Assembly (NCBI GenBank): GCA_018141785.1
Contig: CP073341.1
Coordinates: 1,315,118 to 1,379,117, forward strand
Length of the DNA: 64,000 bases
Direction of reading: 5' to 3'
From: Candidatus Paraprochloron terpiosi LD05
GTDB taxonomy: Bacteria > Cyanobacteriota > Cyanobacteriia > Cyanobacteriales > Prochloraceae
Made by a program: the position numbers and the translations under genes. Numbering within the stretch: the stretch's first letter is position 1; every line of letters begins with the position of its first letter. Positions 35,946-47,311 of this stretch are shown in pieces. The notes under the pieces were generated by a model that saw only the letters and a list, made by a program, of their open reading frames with translations, did no database searches and was not told where the DNA came from.

Positions 35946-37847
35946 ATGAATTGGCAGCGACCACAACGTTTTGATTATGTAAAAATTGAAATTGCGTCTC
36001 CAGAAAGAATAAGGCAATGGGGAGAAAGAACCCTATCAAATGGAACTGTAGTCGGAGAAGTAACCAAGCCGGAAACCATCAATTACAGAACATTAAAACC
36101 GGAAATGGACGGTTTGTTTTGCGAGCGAATTTTTGGACCGGCTAAGGATTGGGAGTGCCATTGTGGGAAATATAAGCGGGTTAGGTATAAAGGTATCGTC
36201 TGCGAAAGATGCGGAGTAGAAATAACAGAGTCAAAGGTTCGGCGACACCGGATGGGCTACATCAAGCTGGCGGCTCCCGTGACCCACGTGTGGTACTTGA
36301 AAGGTATACCTAGTTACATGAGCATTATCCTGGATATGCCTCTGCAGAATGTGGAACAAATCGTGTACTTCAACTCCTATGTAGTTCTAGAACCAGGGAA
36401 TGCTCCTAACTTGAAGTATAAGCAGTTGTTGAGTGAAGAGCAATGGTTGGATATAGAAGAGCAACTAAGCCGTGTTGATTCTAATTTGGAAGGGGTGGAA
36501 GTAGGTATTGGCGCAGAAGCATTACAGCGAATACTTTCAGAGGTGAATTTAGAATCTTGTGCTGAGGAACTGCGCGAATCCATCGCCTCCTCTAAAGGTC
36601 AGAAACGAGCAAAATTAATTAAGCGGCTGCGGATAATTGATAATTTCATTGCCACTGGATCGTCCCCTTCATGGATGGTGCTGTCAGTGATTCCGGTAAT
36701 TCCCCCGGAATTGCGCCCCATGGTTCAACTGGATGGTGGTCGGTTTGCTACTTCCGATTTAAATGATTTGTACCGCAGAGTCATAAATCGCAATAATCGC
36801 CTTGCTCGATTACAGGAAATTATGGCTCCGGAAATTATTGTGCGCAACGAAAAGCGGATGTTGCAGGAAGCCGTTGATGCCTTAATCGATAATGGTAAAC
36901 GTGGACGAACCGTGGTGGGAGCCAATAATCGGGCGCTGAAATCTCTGTCGGATATTATTGAGGGGAAACAGGGTCGCTTTCGCCAGAATTTATTGGGGAA
37001 ACGGGTTGATTATTCGGGGCGATCCGTAATTGTGGTGGGGCCAACGCTGAAAATCTATCAGTGCGGTCTCCCTAGAGAGATGGCGATCGAGTTATTTCAA
37101 CCCTTCGTTATTCACCGCTTAATTAAAAATGGAAGTGTCAATAATATTAAAGCTGCTAAGAAGCTGATTTACAACTCGGATAGCATCGTTTGGGAGGTCC
37201 TGAAAGAAGTAATTACAGGTCATCCCGTGATATTGAACAGAGCACCTACCCTACATCGTTTGGGAATACAAGCTTTTGAACCCATTCTAGTTACCGGAAG
37301 GGCGATCCAGTTACATCCCCTCGTCTGTCCCGCCTTCAATGCGGATTTTGACGGTGACCAGATGGCAGTTCACGTCCCCTTATCTTTAGAAGCTCAAGCA
37401 GAAGCACGGTTATTGATGCTAGCTTGTCACAATATACTCTCGCCGGCTACTGGTCACCCAATTGTGGCCCCTTCTCAAGATATGGTTTTGGGCTGCTATT
37501 ACCTAACTGCCGAAAATCCCGACTTCACCTCCTCGGACTTTGAGATTCCCAGTAGGTCAGACAGATATTTCGCCAATCTTGCGGATGGGTTCAAGGCTTA
37601 TGAGCAGGGATTGGTAAATATCCATGAGAAGGTGTGGGTACGCTATAGAGGGGAAGTAGAGACAGAATTAGAAGATAATAAGGTTATGCATGAGTTAGTT
37701 TTTTCTGACGGCACTAAGATTGAGTATTATCGGGAAAGATTTGTGCGTAAAGATGCAACAGGTACGGCGATCGCTCAGTATATCAAGACTACCCCAGGTC
37801 GGATTATCTTTAATTTGGCAATTCAGGATGCTCTTGTAGGTAATTAA
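35946..37847 (+). CDS. rpoC1: RNA polymerase gamma subunit (N-terminal part of beta')
   Basis: This 633-residue protein covers the N-terminal part of bacterial beta', as in all cyanobacteria. It has the zinc ribbon [20 protein letters not shown], the clamp, the rudder/lid region, and the catalytic [12 protein letters not shown] with three Mg-binding Asp residues. The ATG follows an AAGGGGA site. Its stop is followed at once by the same AGCTCACAGAGG-type repeat that follows rpoB. Confidence 0.98.
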   Translation: MNWQRPQRFDYVKIEIASPERIRQWGERTLSNGTVVGEVTKPETINYRTLKPEMDGLFCERIFGPAKDWECHCGKYKRVRYKGIVCERCGVEITESKVRRHRMGYIKLAAPVTHVWYLKGIPSYMSIILDMPLQNVEQIVYFNSYVVLEPGNAPNLKYKQLLSEEQWLDIEEQLSRVDSNLEGVEVGIGAEALQRILSEVNLESCAEELRESIASSKGQKRAKLIKRLRIIDNFIATGSSPSWMVLSVIPVIPPELRPMVQLDGGRFATSDLNDLYRRVINRNNRLARLQEIMAPEIIVRNEKRMLQEAVDALIDNGKRGRTVVGANNRALKSLSDIIEGKQGRFRQNLLGKRVDYSGRSVIVVGPTLKIYQCGLPREMAIELFQPFVIHRLIKNGSVNNIKAAKKLIYNSDSIVWEVLKEVITGHPVILNRAPTLHRLGIQAFEPILVTGRAIQLHPLVCPAFNADFDGDQMAVHVPLSLEAQAEARLLMLACHNILSPATGHPIVAPSQDMVLGCYYLTAENPDFTSSDFEIPSRSDRYFANLADGFKAYEQGLVNIHEKVWVRYRGEVETELEDNKVMHELVFSDGTKIEYYRERFVRKDATGTAIAQYIKTTPGRIIFNLAIQDALVGN

Positions 37848-38004
37848 GCTCACAGAGGCACAGAGACACCGAGACCTACACACGCTTCCCAATATTGCTG
37901 ATCAACTTCGCCCATATTCCTTCGCGCCTCCGCGCAGAGGCGCGATTTTTAAAGAACAGGCCGTGCCCAAACTCCCCATTAGTTAATAGTTATTGAAGGA
38001 AAAA
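37848..38004. repeat. rpoC1-rpoC2 spacer with dispersed repeat elements
   Basis: The spacer opens with GCTCACAGAGGCACAGAG and later has CATATTCCTTCGCGCCTCCG and the hairpin CGCGCAGAGGCGCG. The rpoB-rpoC1 spacer shows related parts in the same order (AGCTCACAGAGGCACAGAG at its start; ACATTCCTTCG and GCGCCTCTGCGCG near its end). Confidence 0.75.
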
Positions 38005-41000
38005 ATGCAGTATTATAACCGGATTGTAGATAAGAAAGCACTGAAAAAATTAATAGCTTTTGTTTTTACTAACTATGGCTCTGCTCGAGCAGCTCAAGTG
38101 GCAGATAAATTGAAAGAATTGGGCTTTAACTATGCTACAAAAGCAGGTGTAAGTATTAGTGTTGATGATTTGCAAGTCCCGAAGGCAAAACGGGAGATGA
38201 TTGAGAGTGCTGAAACTGAAATCCGCCGGACAGAAAAGCGTTATGTTCAAGGTGAGATAACGGAGGTAGAACGGTTCCAAAAAGTTATCGATACTTGGAA
38301 TAGTACTTCAGAAGCACTGAAAGAGGAAGTAGTTCGGAATTTTCAAGAAACTAATCCTTTGAATTCTGTCTATATGATGGCCTTTAGTGGTGCGAGGGGT
38401 AACTTATCTCAGGTGCGACAGTTAGTAGGAATGCGTGGTTTGATGGCGGATCCCCAAGGAGAAATTATCGACTTACCCATTAAGACTAATTTCCGGGAAG
38501 GTCTGACAGTAACGGAGTATATTATCTCTTCTTATGGCGCACGGAAAGGGCTGGTAGATACCGCTCTGCGAACCGCTGATTCTGGTTATCTAACGCGACG
38601 GTTGGTAGATGTATCCCAAGATGTGATTGTCCGAGAATTCGACTGCGGGACGCAGCGTTCGATTAAGTTAGGGTCCATGTATGAAAGCGATGCTTTGGGT
38701 GGTGACACTGGACGCATGCTGATTCCCCTCAAAGATCGACTCATGGGACGAGTGCTAGCAGAAGACGTCGTGGATCCGAATACCAACGAGATTATAGCAA
38801 AGCGTAATCAGATCATTGATTCGGACCTTGCCGTCAGAATTGGTAGATCTGTGGATGAAGTGTCTGTGAGGAGTCCCCTAACTTGTGAAGCAGCTCATTC
38901 TGTTTGCCAGCGTTGCTATGGCTGGAGTTTAGCTCATCGCAAAATGGTGGATTTAGGAGAGGCGATCGGGATTATTGCCGCTCAGTCCATTGGGGAACCG
39001 GGTACTCAGTTAACGATGCGAACTTTCCATACGGGAGGGGTGTTTACCGGGGAAGTAGCACAGCAAATTAAAGCCAACAACAGGGGTATAGTTGAGATAG
39101 CTAGCGAAGTCAAAACCAAGAGAGTAAGAACTAGTCATGGGGATGAACTGGACAGAGTGGAAGTAGCTGGTAATTTAGTCATAAGGGAAGATCCGACAGG
39201 CAGGTCGTCGGTTTATCCTCTGAAGGCAGGGCATATGTTATTAGTGTCCCCGGGAGAGCAAGTAGAGTCTGGACAGCTACTGTGTGAGATGCCTATCTTC
39301 AAGAAAGGTTCCACCGAGAAAGCGGCGAAGGATGTTGCCACTGATTTAGCTGGAGAGGTATGGACAGCCGATCTTGCCCCGACCAAAACCGAACGTATTG
39401 GGAATAGTACTCCCATAGCCCAACGGGCAGGAATGTTGTGGGTATTGGCAGGATCAGTTTATAATTTGCCACCGGGAGCTGAATCAGTAGTCAAAAATGG
39501 TGATCGCCTTGACTGTGGTGATATTTTGGCAATCACACAGCTTTGTACAGGATCAGGAGGAGTAGTCCGTTCTTGTACCAGTGGGGAAATCGAGATTATT
39601 ACGGCTTCACTAACCTTAGGATCTTCTGTGCATTGCTCTCTTGGTAAGCTTTCGGGCACTCCCGACGTGGAACACTTCGTGCAAACGAGTGTGGGTGGTC
39701 ACTCCCAATATACCGTGACAACCCCTGGTGGCGATAACTATTTGCTTCTTACTACTCCGGGAGCGAAAGTGTTCCATGGAGATGTAATCGCAGAGTTAAT
39801 CAGCGATCGCTATCAGACTTCCACTGGGGGCATAATTAAATATGCTGGAGTAGAAACAAGAAAAGTTCGCCGCAACTCCTCGTCAAAAGAGGTTTTGTAC
39901 GAAGTAACTAAAGGGGGAACTTTACTTTGGATTCCAGAAGAGACTCATGATATCAACAAGGATATTGGATTGCTGTACGTCCGGCAGGGAGAGTACATAG
40001 AAGCAGGAACGGAGGTGTTCAGGGATATTTACTCAACCAGTGCAGGATATGCCCAAATAGTACAGAAGAATGATATTTTACATTCTATAACCATTAAGCC
40101 TGGGAAACTTTACCCCATCTTCTCAGAATTGGTCAAGTCCAAATTCAGTCAATTGTCTGGGAAATTGTTGCAACCGGGAACCGAATTGCCCGATGGCTCA
40201 ACCTTAACAAAAATTAAGTATGGAGATTTAATAGAAACAGACCAGGGATTCCACTTTTTATTGCGACCAGTTATAGAGTATCCAGTGGCAGATAGGTTAG
40301 CCCAACCAGAACAATGTTCCATTAATCAGAGAGGGAGAACATCGATTCAACTTGAGTTGCAATCGGTGCAGCGACTATTTTACAAAGATGGGGAGCAGGT
40401 TAGTTCCGGAGACGGGGTTTCTTTATTGACTAGCCAATTAATTTTGTCCGTTGATACAAAGTTGCATGATGATGTAGGGTATCTCGGGGCGATGGCGGGA
40501 GTACAGTCAACAGATAGAGACAATTCTACCCATCCTGTGGAGGTGGAACTGCTCCCCTTGGGGACGTCCGAGTCGGGAGAGCCGTTCTATTCTTTGCAGT
40601 TAGTAATTTTGGAGTCTTTGGTATTGCGTCGAGATTTCGGCACAGGCTTGGATAATATTCATATCCGGCTTTTGGTAGAAGATGGAGAGGAAATTCCCCC
40701 CGGAGCAGTAGTAGCTCGAACAGAGATAAAGTGCAAAGAAGCAGGTTTGGTGCGAGGGATTCGTGAGGGCGGTCGTCGGATTTTGATTGTGCGGGATGCT
40801 GATCAGTTTATACAGGAGGTTGACCAGCCCCCCACAGTGGGAGTTGGCGATTTGGTGGTAGCAGGAAGCGAGATAGCCCCCGGTTGTTCGGCGTCTGAGT
40901 CCGGTCTTGTGGTAGGAATCGACCACACCCAGGTAACCTTCAGACGAGCTCGTCCTTACCGAGTATCAGCAGGAGCAATATTACACGTTGATAACGAAGA

Positions 41001-42111
41001 CTTAGTGCAGCGAGGGGACAACTTGGTAATGCTAGTATTCGAGCGCTCAAAAACTGGAGATATCATCCAAGGTTTGCCCCGGATTGAAGAACTATTAGAA
41101 GCCAGGAAACCCAAAGAAGCTTGCATACTGAATCGCCGACCTGGAGTTTGTACCGTAGAAGAAACCACCGATGAATCCAAACTGATAAAAATAATTTCTC
41201 CTGATGAAACAATTAGCGAATATCCTTTGAGGCAGTGGCAAAATGCCATCGTATCAGATGGTCAGCCCGTGGAAGTAGGAGACAGGCTCACCGATGGAAT
41301 TGCCAATGCCCACGAGATTTTAGAGACCTTTTTTAATTACTACAAAGAGACTCACGGAGTTTATGAGGCGTCGCTCCTAGGGATGAAACAAGCGCAGAAA
41401 TTCCTTGTGAATCAAATACAGTTAGTGTATCAAAGCCAGGGAATAGATATATCCGATAAGCATATCGAGACCATCGTGCGCCAGATGACCGCCAAAGTAC
41501 GAGTAGACGATGGAGGAGATACTACCATGCTACCAGGAGAGTTGGTAGAGCTGCGCCAAATTGAGCAGGTGAATGAGGCCATGGCGATTACGGGTGGGGC
41601 ACCTGCTCTTTATACCCCAGTGTTGTTGGGGATTACTAAAGCTAGTTTGAATACAGACAGTTTTATTTCGGCGGCTTCTTTCCAAGAGACAACTCGGGTG
41701 CTGACGGAGGCTGCGATCGAGGGTAAGTCCGATTGGCTGCGAGGTCTTAAGGAGAATGTCATTATTGGCCGTTTGATTCCTGCTGGTACTGGTTTCAATG
41801 CCCATGCTTCTGATGATAGTAGTAGTGGGTCCGAGTCAATGGATAGCGCAGAACTATACGATCATGGTGATGATTTGACGTATGTTCCCCCAAATCCGTC
41901 TCCTGGAGGCTATCAGCCCCCAGGCTATGCTGATTTTGATCTTCGGACTGAAGAATCAGTGAGTTACGAAGACGTCGTGTTGGATGACTTTTCAGCAAAG
42001 CTCTATGCGGTAGAAGATGACGATGGACTTCCGGTCACGAACTATTCTTCAACACCATATCCTCTATCCTCTGAAAAAGGCTCTCTTCCAGATGATGAGG
42101 TTCTTCAGTAA
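38005..42111 (+). CDS. rpoC2: RNA polymerase beta' subunit (C-terminal part)
   Basis: I choose the ATG at 38005 because GAAGGA lies just before it; a TTG at 37993 would add four residues. The 1368-residue product begins [25 protein letters not shown] (read in two parts). It contains the zinc-binding [13 protein letters not shown] region, the trigger-loop region [21 protein letters not shown], the long cyanobacterial SI3 insertion (about residues 360-1010) and the C-terminal region [13 protein letters not shown]...SWKE-like end. The acidic C-tail is unusually long and rich in D, S, P and Y (after about 1270). Confidence 0.97.
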   Translation: MQYYNRIVDKKALKKLIAFVFTNYGSARAAQVADKLKELGFNYATKAGVSISVDDLQVPKAKREMIESAETEIRRTEKRYVQGEITEVERFQKVIDTWNSTSEALKEEVVRNFQETNPLNSVYMMAFSGARGNLSQVRQLVGMRGLMADPQGEIIDLPIKTNFREGLTVTEYIISSYGARKGLVDTALRTADSGYLTRRLVDVSQDVIVREFDCGTQRSIKLGSMYESDALGGDTGRMLIPLKDRLMGRVLAEDVVDPNTNEIIAKRNQIIDSDLAVRIGRSVDEVSVRSPLTCEAAHSVCQRCYGWSLAHRKMVDLGEAIGIIAAQSIGEPGTQLTMRTFHTGGVFTGEVAQQIKANNRGIVEIASEVKTKRVRTSHGDELDRVEVAGNLVIREDPTGRSSVYPLKAGHMLLVSPGEQVESGQLLCEMPIFKKGSTEKAAKDVATDLAGEVWTADLAPTKTERIGNSTPIAQRAGMLWVLAGSVYNLPPGAESVVKNGDRLDCGDILAITQLCTGSGGVVRSCTSGEIEIITASLTLGSSVHCSLGKLSGTPDVEHFVQTSVGGHSQYTVTTPGGDNYLLLTTPGAKVFHGDVIAELISDRYQTSTGGIIKYAGVETRKVRRNSSSKEVLYEVTKGGTLLWIPEETHDINKDIGLLYVRQGEYIEAGTEVFRDIYSTSAGYAQIVQKNDILHSITIKPGKLYPIFSELVKSKFSQLSGKLLQPGTELPDGSTLTKIKYGDLIETDQGFHFLLRPVIEYPVADRLAQPEQCSINQRGRTSIQLELQSVQRLFYKDGEQVSSGDGVSLLTSQLILSVDTKLHDDVGYLGAMAGVQSTDRDNSTHPVEVELLPLGTSESGEPFYSLQLVILESLVLRRDFGTGLDNIHIRLLVEDGEEIPPGAVVARTEIKCKEAGLVRGIREGGRRILIVRDADQFIQEVDQPPTVGVGDLVVAGSEIAPGCSASESGLVVGIDHTQVTFRRARPYRVSAGAILHVDNEDLVQRGDNLVMLVFERSKTGDIIQGLPRIEELLEARKPKEACILNRRPGVCTVEETTDESKLIKIISPDETISEYPLRQWQNAIVSDGQPVEVGDRLTDGIANAHEILETFFNYYKETHGVYEASLLGMKQAQKFLVNQIQLVYQSQGIDISDKHIETIVRQMTAKVRVDDGGDTTMLPGELVELRQIEQVNEAMAITGGAPALYTPVLLGITKASLNTDSFISAASFQETTRVLTEAAIEGKSDWLRGLKENVIIGRLIPAGTGFNAHASDDSSSGSESMDSAELYDHGDDLTYVPPNPSPGGYQPPGYADFDLRTEESVSYEDVVLDDFSAKLYAVEDDDGLPVTNYSSTPYPLSSEKGSLPDDEVLQ

Positions 42112-42364
42112 TCAATTACCACGTACCTTGAAAAAACTGGTATTTAAATAAAAAAATATCGGGTAGTCCTGTAGACGTAATGACTTCGTGGAAGGCAGAA
42201 TCAGGGTTGAAGGTGCCAAAAACACGAATTGTATACCACTACCCTCTTGCAATAGGGAAGAGCGACGTCTTGGTGCGCTTTCCACCCGGAATCAGATTCC
42301 AGAAAACGTGGGTGCTACCGCTTCCTCAACCTATTCCTTTGTTATTTAATGAGTTAACCGAGTC
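42112..42364. other. spacer between rpoC2 and the SulP gene
   Basis: This is gene-free apart from a short ORF without family features that runs into the next gene. It probably contains the promoter of the transporter gene. I see no clear terminator hairpin after rpoC2. Confidence 0.4.
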
Positions 42365-44089
42365 ATGGGACTTATTAATGGTTTGAAATTCCATAACCTG
42401 CGGGGCGATTTCTTTGGCGGCTTGACTACTGCCATTGTCGCTTTACCTTTAGCCCTTGCTTTTGGGGTATCCTCTGGTGCTGGAGCAATCACTGGTCTTT
42501 ATGGTGCTATATTTGTGGGCTTGTTTGCCGCTCTTTTTGGTGGCACTCCATCCCAAATTTCAGGTCCGACGGGTCCCATGACAGTGGTAATGGCGTCGGT
42601 TTTCACTGCTATGACAGCAACAAACCAGGAAAACGGACCGGCAATAGCCTTTACCGTTGTCATGGTCGGGGGATTATTTCAGATTCTCTTCGGGGTGTTG
42701 CGACTGGGTAAATACATAACCCTAATGCCTTATACGGTAATATCGGGTTTCATGTCCGGTATCGGCGCGATTATTATTATCTTACAGATCGGACCCCTGC
42801 TAGGGAAGGAGGGAGCGGGAAGCGTAGTAGAGTCTCTCTTAAGTTTACCTGAGTTTTTGACTAATGTCAATGTTTCTGCATTGGGTTTGGGAATTTTGAC
42901 CTTGTTGATTGTTTTTTTGTGGCCCCGCAAGCTTAATTCTTATATACCATCCCCTTTACTCGCTCTGATCGTCTGTACTTTAATCTCGGTTTATTTGTTT
43001 CCCCATAGCGAGCTGATAAGGATTGGGGAAATTCCCACGGGACTGCCTGAACTCCATTTGCCTGTATTTCAGTTAAATAAAATTAAGGAGATTCTTGTTT
43101 ATGGCCTGATGCTGGCAACTTTGGGATCCATCGACTCTTTGCTCACCTCTCTCGTGGCGGATAACATTACCCGCACCCAGCACGACTCAGATCGGGAATT
43201 GATAGGTCAGGGGATCGGCAACATGATTGCTGGGTTGTTTGGCGGACTACCCGGTGCAGGAGCCACCATGCGCACCGTAGTCAATGTTAATGCTGGGGGG
43301 AAAACTCCCCTTTCCGGTATCATTCATGGAGTCATACTGCTCATTATCGTCTTGGGGGCTGGAAATTTGACCGCTCAGATTCCCAATGCAGTATTGGCGG
43401 GTATTTTAATCAAAGTAGGGATTGATATTATTGACTGGAGTTTTCTGAAACGTGCCCATCGCTTATCAATGAAGGCAGCAGCATTGATGTATGCAGTACT
43501 GTTTCTGACTGTATTTTGGGATTTAATTATTGCGGTGGCGGTGGGGGTTTTCGTAGCTAATCTTTTGACGGTTAAGAGTCTGAGCGACTTACAGATGGAT
43601 AAGGTTAAAGCTATTACTGATCCTAGCGATGAAACCCAATTGAGCCATGAAGAAAAACAACTACTGAAGTCCGCAGGAGGTCGGATTTTGCTGTTCCGTC
43701 TCGGGGGACCAATGAGTTTTGGTGCTGCCAAGGCTATTTCTCAGCAAATGACAATTGTCCAAAATTTCGATATTCTTATTTTGGATCTAAGTGACGTACC
43801 TCTGTTAGGAGTTACTGCTTCTCTAGCCATCGAGAATATGGTTAAGGAGGCTTGTGAGAAACGTCGCGAAGTTTTCCTTGTGGGTGCTAGTGGTAAAATA
43901 AAGGCGAGGTTACGACGGTTGCAAATTCTAAATTTATTGCCACCCCACAACCGGATTAATAATCGTCTTAAAGCTCTGGAGCAAGCTATAACTCTAATTA
44001 ATGACAAGGTCGTAAAAGGCAATGCTATGGAACCAGTAAGTCACGGAGAAGTTGTTGATGATACCTCTGTAGAAACAAACAGAGATTGA
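42365..44089 (+). CDS. bicA: SulP-family anion transporter, BicA-like (Na+/bicarbonate)
   Basis: This 574-residue protein has the SLC26/SulP fold with about 12-14 hydrophobic spans over residues 10-410 and a C-terminal STAS domain (about 440-550). Signature parts are GGLTTAIVALPLALAFGVSSG, SGPTGPMTVVM, GSIDSLLTSLVAD (the Na+-site Asp and Thr of BicA) and DIIDWSFLKRAH. These match BicA better than sulfate transporters. BicA is a low-affinity, high-flux bicarbonate uptake system of the carbon-concentrating mechanism. The STAS segment keeps LILDLSDVPLLGVTASLAIE. A sulfate role cannot be excluded from sequence alone. Confidence 0.8.
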   Translation: MGLINGLKFHNLRGDFFGGLTTAIVALPLALAFGVSSGAGAITGLYGAIFVGLFAALFGGTPSQISGPTGPMTVVMASVFTAMTATNQENGPAIAFTVVMVGGLFQILFGVLRLGKYITLMPYTVISGFMSGIGAIIIILQIGPLLGKEGAGSVVESLLSLPEFLTNVNVSALGLGILTLLIVFLWPRKLNSYIPSPLLALIVCTLISVYLFPHSELIRIGEIPTGLPELHLPVFQLNKIKEILVYGLMLATLGSIDSLLTSLVADNITRTQHDSDRELIGQGIGNMIAGLFGGLPGAGATMRTVVNVNAGGKTPLSGIIHGVILLIIVLGAGNLTAQIPNAVLAGILIKVGIDIIDWSFLKRAHRLSMKAAALMYAVLFLTVFWDLIIAVAVGVFVANLLTVKSLSDLQMDKVKAITDPSDETQLSHEEKQLLKSAGGRILLFRLGGPMSFGAAKAISQQMTIVQNFDILILDLSDVPLLGVTASLAIENMVKEACEKRREVFLVGASGKIKARLRRLQILNLLPPHNRINNRLKALEQAITLINDKVVKGNAMEPVSHGEVVDDTSVETNRD

Positions 44090-44102
44090 GCCAATAGATT
44101 CT

Positions 44103-44453
44103 ATGGTACCTACAGAGCTAATTCTGACCCACCCTTGTGGATCTCTAGGGAAAATTCAACTGGAATGGACACCTCAACCTGGGAATTATATCGATGTCCA
44201 AGGGAAAACCTATGTAGTGTTAGAACGCCACCACCATTATCAATATAAGGTTGGTGGCTATTGTTTAGAGCACATTTCCCTAATTGTTCAACTAACAGAA
44301 AGACCTATTGAAACCAGCGACTTTGAAGGAAGGTTGGTAATTGGGGATAGTAGCTGTAGTTATAATGCTGGCTCAGAAATACTGCGCTGTGCTGTCAATC
44401 CAGAAGGACCTTGTGAAGGCTGTCGTTTTTATGTTCCTATAGAGAAATATTAA
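44103..44453 (+). CDS. DUF6464 cyanobacterial protein
   Basis: This 116-residue protein has TELILTHPCGSLGKIQLEW, PGNYIDVQGKTYVVLERHHHYQY and a C-terminal Cys-rich end (YNAGSEILRCAVNPEGPCEGCRFY). These are the conserved pieces of a small cyanobacteria-specific family. The three Cys residues near the end could bind metal. It lies 13 bp after the BicA-like gene and may share its transcript. It converges with fmt, overlapping by 4 bp. Confidence 0.75.
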   Translation: MVPTELILTHPCGSLGKIQLEWTPQPGNYIDVQGKTYVVLERHHHYQYKVGGYCLEHISLIVQLTERPIETSDFEGRLVIGDSSCSYNAGSEILRCAVNPEGPCEGCRFYVPIEKY

Positions 44454-45451
44454 CCACTTTGGATGCTCTCTCCCACCTTGAGGTGCATTCCATTGACAAA
44501 ATCCCAACCAGACTGAGGGCGCTTACCAGCTAATTGTACTTCCCGCAACAGCAATAGTCCCTCACCAGTTTGGAGAATGGGACCGATATTTTTGATGATA
44601 CTCACTATTTCTCCGCTCCTTCCAACAAGAGCAGATAAATTATCCCATTGTTGTTCCAATATTTTCAATTCTGGGGGTAATTGAGAGAAGTAAGGGTATC
44701 CTACAGGTGCTGTGGCGAGAATTTTGAGTTTTTTGCGGCCCAATGATGCGTGACAATTGGGGTAAAATGCTCTTATTTGATTGTGAAGTTCAAGAGCAGT
44801 ACGAGACAAATCTAGAGCATAATCTGATTTTTGAATCAGGTTGGCGTAAGTTGCCTTTTCCGAATCTTGAGCAAGGGGGGTAATGACTCCCTGGTTTAGC
44901 TTGAGCAGGGTTTCTACTATCAGCTCAGCTCCCATTGTAGCTAGTTTGGTTCCTACCTGTTGGGCGTTGTCTAGTAACCCTACGGGAGTATCAGTTTTCA
45001 GCAGCATTGCTCCCGTATCCATTCCCTTATCCATTACCATGGTAGTAATTCCGGTTGTGCGATCGCCGTTATAAAGACTCCATTGAATTGGGGCGGCACC
45101 CCGATATTGGGGGAGAATAGAGCCGTGAAGGTTGATGCAACCCAATTTTGGTAAAGCCAGAATTTTAGGAGGAAAAATTTGCCCATAGGCAACTACAATA
45201 AAGGCATCTGCTCTACTTTGTTCAAGTAGTTGGAAAGTTTCTCTGTCTTTTTTGATGCTCTGGGGTTGCCAAACTGGTAGCTGATGTTCTAGTGCTACTG
45301 TTTTTACGGGTGTGGGGATGAGTTTTTTGCCCCTACCTCGCGGTTTATCTGGTTGAGTAACCACGGCAATTATTTCAAATTCTGGCTCGGTTAACAAGCG
45401 TTTTAAGCTAGGAACAGCAAATTGGGAGGTACCGAAAAAAACTATTTTCAT
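44450..45451 (-). CDS. fmt: methionyl-tRNA formyltransferase
   Basis: This 333-residue enzyme has the N-terminal formyltransferase domain with the signature CINLHGSILPQYRGAAPIQ and the catalytic Asp in TTMVMDKGMDTGAM. A C-terminal OB-like tRNA-binding domain begins at about 210. It formylates initiator Met-tRNA with 10-formyl-THF. It lies downstream of mutL on the same strand. Confidence 0.96.
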   Translation of the reverse strand: MKIVFFGTSQFAVPSLKRLLTEPEFEIIAVVTQPDKPRGRGKKLIPTPVKTVALEHQLPVWQPQSIKKDRETFQLLEQSRADAFIVVAYGQIFPPKILALPKLGCINLHGSILPQYRGAAPIQWSLYNGDRTTGITTMVMDKGMDTGAMLLKTDTPVGLLDNAQQVGTKLATMGAELIVETLLKLNQGVITPLAQDSEKATYANLIQKSDYALDLSRTALELHNQIRAFYPNCHASLGRKKLKILATAPVGYPYFSQLPPELKILEQQWDNLSALVGRSGEIVSIIKNIGPILQTGEGLLLLREVQLAGKRPQSGWDFVNGMHLKVGESIQSG

Positions 45452-45559
45452 AGGGTTTAGATGTTATAGTATTTATTGATAAAAACCGCAGAGACGCTCT
45501 TGACGCAGAGAGAAGAATAAGAGAGAGGGTTTGTATTAATGTCGAGGTACGAAAACTAA

Positions 45560-45587
45560 TAACTGGTAACTGGTAACTGGTAACTGT
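45560..45587. repeat. TAACTGG heptamer repeat at the mutL 3' end
   Basis: Three perfect TAACTGG units (45560, 45567, 45574) and a partial TAACTG fourth lie directly at the mutL stop codon. A single GGTAACTG also occurs near 25078. Confidence 0.85.
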
Positions 45588-47299
45588 TAAATGCCGTGAC
45601 TTTTGCCAATTACCCAATGACGGCGGAAAAAACGAGCTAGAGCTGATTCTTCTAGGGATAAATAAATTGGTCGTCCGTGAGGACAAGTCCGAGGGTTGCG
45701 GGTATGTTTCCAATCATCTAATAGCCTCTGCATTTGGGTTAGATTCAAAGGAGTACCATTGCGAATAGCACTGCGACAGGCGATCGCCGTTTGTGCTGCT
45801 TCTAAGTCTCCACCCAAACTCAATTCTATCAGAGCTGCTGCAACATCATCCCGCTCTTTTAACATAGCAGGAATTGTTCGCACAGCCCATAAATCCTCCC
45901 CAAAGCATTCCACTTCCAAACCCAACCTTTCTAACTGTTCCAATTGGGTTATTTTTAACTGACTCAGAACTATGGGTTTTTCTAAAGTGACTAACTCCCA
46001 AGAATCTTGCAGTTCCTCGTACAAAACCCGTTCGTGGGCAATATGCTGCTCTACTAACCAAATACCCCCAGCATGTTCCGCTACTATATAAGTATTACTC
46101 ACTTGGGCAACTGCCCGCAATTGGACAACATCCATATTTGGGTTTGTTTTGGGGGCTAGTTCTTTTCTCTGTGCTGTTTGCAAGTCCTTATTGAGATGAT
46201 AAGCTCCTTTCTTTTCGGAAGCTTTGAGTAATTGGGTTAAACGTGGATTTTCTGCTTCAGAAAAATTTCCTGGACTGATTCTGAAAGCTTTCTCAATTGC
46301 TCTTCCTACCCCCTCTTGCAATAATTCCAGTTCTTGCAAATAGATTTCTACTTTTGCTGGATGACGATGAAAGTCGATCTTACTGGGAGGGAGGTGTAAA
46401 TGAAGGAAACAAATAGGATAGCGATGACGAGGTAATGTCCTGGAAAATGCTGATATGGCAGTTTGCTCTAATTGGGGCGATCGCACTACTCTCCCATTTA
46501 CTGCTATTGTAAGCCAATCTGCCTTAGGTCGATGGCAGCGATCGGGCAAACCAATCACTAATTCCAGGTGGGATAATCCTGAAGATGTAGTTATTTCTTC
46601 TTGCAGCAGTTGTAAATCGCTTACTCGCACCTGTTTGAGAATTTGGGGTATAATATCTATGGCGGCCATACCAGGACTAATTTTCAACCAAGGGCGCTCT
46701 TTGAGCAAAACGAGCCAAGTAACCTGAGGATGGCAGAGAGCCATGTTTCCGATGATAGTTTGGACGGTTTTGAGCTGTTGGGAGATTGAGGGTAAGCCTT
46801 TGCGTCGTACTGGCCAATTGCCAAAGAGGTTGGCTACGGTGACAATGGTTCCGGGAGCGATGGCTACTGGTTCCTCTTTAATTACTGAGTCTTGGTGATA
46901 AACTAAACCCCAACCTGGGTTACTGCCTATCTTAGGACGAGATTTAATCTCTAAATCTGCCACTTGAGCTAAACTATGGAGAGCTTCCCCCCGAAACCCC
47001 AGAGTGGTGATGTTGTGTAAATCTTCCTGACTGCGAATTTTGCTGGTACTATGTCCCTGAGCGCAAACTCGCAAATCTGTCAAGGTCATCCCCGTACCAT
47101 TATCAGCCACTTGGATGCGCCACAAGTCTGGTTCAAGAGCGATGGTGATTCTCGTGGCTCCAGCGTCTAAGGAATTTTCCCCTAATTCTCGCACCACTGC
47201 TGCTAAAGAATCCATGACCTCTCCAGCGGCGATGGTCTTGACTACATCCCTAGGTAGAGGTTGAATGATAGATGTTTGGGGAGAACTTTGACAGTACAT
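45587..47299 (-). CDS. mutL: DNA mismatch repair protein MutL
   Basis: This 570-residue protein has GHKL ATPase motifs: ENSLDAGA (motif I, catalytic Glu), DNGTGM (II) and GFRGEAL (III). The C-terminal domain has VEQHIAHERVLYE and CPHGRPIYL. The latter two occupy the places of the DQHA(X)2E(X)4E and CPHGRP endonuclease/zinc motifs, with Glu in place of the first Asp; this variation is, as far as I recall, usual in cyanobacterial MutL. It couples MutS recognition to strand removal. Confidence 0.95.
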   Translation of the reverse strand: MYCQSSPQTSIIQPLPRDVVKTIAAGEVMDSLAAVVRELGENSLDAGATRITIALEPDLWRIQVADNGTGMTLTDLRVCAQGHSTSKIRSQEDLHNITTLGFRGEALHSLAQVADLEIKSRPKIGSNPGWGLVYHQDSVIKEEPVAIAPGTIVTVANLFGNWPVRRKGLPSISQQLKTVQTIIGNMALCHPQVTWLVLLKERPWLKISPGMAAIDIIPQILKQVRVSDLQLLQEEITTSSGLSHLELVIGLPDRCHRPKADWLTIAVNGRVVRSPQLEQTAISAFSRTLPRHRYPICFLHLHLPPSKIDFHRHPAKVEIYLQELELLQEGVGRAIEKAFRISPGNFSEAENPRLTQLLKASEKKGAYHLNKDLQTAQRKELAPKTNPNMDVVQLRAVAQVSNTYIVAEHAGGIWLVEQHIAHERVLYEELQDSWELVTLEKPIVLSQLKITQLEQLERLGLEVECFGEDLWAVRTIPAMLKERDDVAAALIELSLGGDLEAAQTAIACRSAIRNGTPLNLTQMQRLLDDWKHTRNPRTCPHGRPIYLSLEESALARFFRRHWVIGKSHGI

Positions 47300-47311
47300 A
47301 TAGTGATTATA

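Noticed and set aside
42180-42386. 68-codon ORF before the BicA-like gene
   Set aside because: It has no family similarity, runs into the transporter start in another frame and has no ribosome site.
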